From the NCBI RefSeq assembly GCF_021401125.1, contig NZ_JACBFQ010000009.1, positions 186,001 through 250,000 of the forward strand: a stretch of DNA of 64,000 bases, given 5' to 3'. Both the position numbers and the translations under genes were made by a program. The notes under the pieces were generated by a model. The model was not told the DNA's origin and searched no databases. It saw only the letters and a list, made by a program, of their open reading frames with translations. Every line of letters begins with the position of its first letter. Position 1 is the first letter of the stretch. This document shows positions 63,290 to 64,000 of this stretch, in pieces. The DNA comes from Xanthobacter sp. NM-59 (GTDB lineage Bacteria > Pseudomonadota > Alphaproteobacteria > Rhizobiales > Xanthobacteraceae).

Positions 63290-64000
63290 ATGTTCCAGGC
63301 CCTCGTCGCCAATCTCCTCAGGGTGCGCACGCTGCTGATGCTGGTGGGCTTGTGCTGCCTCGCCATCCTCGTGTGGTTCGTGGGGCCGCATGTCAGCATC
63401 GCCGGCGTGGCGCCGCTGCGTGGGGCGGGAACCCGCGTCTCGGTCATTGCCGGCCTGTTCGTGTTCGCCATCGCGGCGCTGGCGGTGCGCATCTATGTGT
63501 CGCGCCGGGCCAATGCCCGCGCTATCCGGACGCTGCTGGATTCCGACGGCCTCGCCCTGCTGGCGAGCGAGCAGTCGTCCGACGAGGTGGAGATCATCCG
63601 CGAGCGGTTCGAGAGCGCCATGCGCACGCTCAAGGAGCATGCCATCGGCAACCAGGCCGGCCGCAATTACATGATCCAGCTGCCCTGGTATGTGATTTTG
63701 GGCCCGCCCGGCGCCGGCAAGACCACCATTCTCAAGAATTCCGGCCTCAACTTCCCGCTGGCGGAGCGGGTGGGCGACGACCCGGTGTCCGGCATCGGCG
63801 GCACGCGCTATTGCGACTGGTGGTTCACCGACGAGGCGGTGCTGATCGACACCGCCGGCCGCTACACTACCCAGGACGTGAACAGCGAGGTGGACAAGGC
63901 CGCCTGGCGCGGCTTCCTGGAGCTGCTGCGCACCCACCGGCCGCGCCGGCCCATCAATGGCGTCATCATCGCCATCAGCCTCGCCGACATCATCTCCACC
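63290..64000 (+). CDS. tssM: T6SS inner-membrane protein TssM (IcmF), 5' part only
   Basis: The first 237 codons of a protein that is usually over 1100 residues; it runs off the window. Two transmembrane helices lie at about residues 12-34 and 49-70. The cytoplasmic part holds the Walker A motif GPPGAGKTT (138-146), FPLAERVGDDPVSGIGGTRYCDWWF, and the Walker B-like VLIDTAGRYTTQD. TssM spans the periplasm to reach TssJ and forms the trans-envelope channel with TssL. Start ATG 63290, nine bases after tssL. Confidence 0.94.
   Translation, partial: MFQALVANLLRVRTLLMLVGLCCLAILVWFVGPHVSIAGVAPLRGAGTRVSVIAGLFVFAIAALAVRIYVSRRANARAIRTLLDSDGLALLASEQSSDEVEIIRERFESAMRTLKEHAIGNQAGRNYMIQLPWYVILGPPGAGKTTILKNSGLNFPLAERVGDDPVSGIGGTRYCDWWFTDEAVLIDTAGRYTTQDVNSEVDKAAWRGFLELLRTHRPRRPINGVIIAISLADIIST

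Overview
The window is high-GC chromosomal DNA of an alphaproteobacterium, most likely a member of the Hyphomicrobiales (Rhizobiales). The best markers are a circularly permuted two-piece tmRNA gene, an alpha-type SspB, a long AsmA protein with a Pro/Ala tail, and a type VI secretion operon of rhizobial imp style. A Xanthobacteraceae-like source would fit, but that is only an impression. Apart from one AT-rich broken gene, the base composition is uniform. No insertion sequence, prophage, integrase or CRISPR array was seen.

Layout. 1-4483: the end of a diguanylate cyclase gene, prmA, a small conserved gene, a thioesterase and a GlcD/DLD-type FAD dehydrogenase. 4692-10706: a large AsmA protein, then folA and an amine-oxidase-like flavoprotein on the minus strand. 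10741-12954 (minus strand): sspB, the tmRNA gene ssrA, xerD and a 47-residue membrane microprotein coupled to xerD. 13238-14974: a fused shikimate kinase/3-dehydroquinate synthase (aroKB). 15397-18727: alpha/beta hydrolase, DUF2087 protein, endonuclease III with a long basic tail, and DUF2244 protein. 18720-19445: an AT-rich gene broken by two single-base frameshifts in homopolymers. 19454-24450: an ArsR regulator of BigR/SqrR type, divergent from a YgaP-like membrane protein and an RND pump. 24515-24590: tRNA-Ala(CGC), followed by a 5TM-LYT/GGDEF cyclase. 26288-28659: feoAB. 29501-38071: a giant autotransporter of about 2856 residues. 38465-43455: a DeoR-type regulator and a complete sugar/glycerol-phosphate-type ABC importer. 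44106-47388: oxyR and katG, divergent. 47807-50828: a PLP amino-acid decarboxylase and a GNAT acetyltransferase. 51227-64000: a type VI secretion operon, tssA-B-C-E-F-G-tagH-J-K-L-M, cut off in tssM.

How genes work together. ssrA encodes the tag ANDNYAPVAQAA, and sspB, which lies just downstream on the same strand, encodes the adaptor that delivers such tagged proteins to ClpXP. The ArsR protein has two cysteines 66 residues apart, as in the sulfide/persulfide sensors SqrR and BigR, and an ATTC-N8-GAAT site overlaps its start codon. The YgaP-like protein and RND pump are therefore predicted to answer to reactive sulfur. The ABC importer operon begins with a GlpR-like repressor and has ATGTTC/GAACAT dyads in its promoter. 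OxyR sits back to back with its classical target katG.

The strongest leads are the sulfur-sensor-linked RND pump, the ssrA-sspB pair, the repeat-built autotransporter, the aroKB fusion, the histone-H1-like tail on endonuclease III, and several oddities of the T6SS operon (no hcp between tssC and tssE, a repeat-expanded FHA protein, a twin-arginine TssJ leader).
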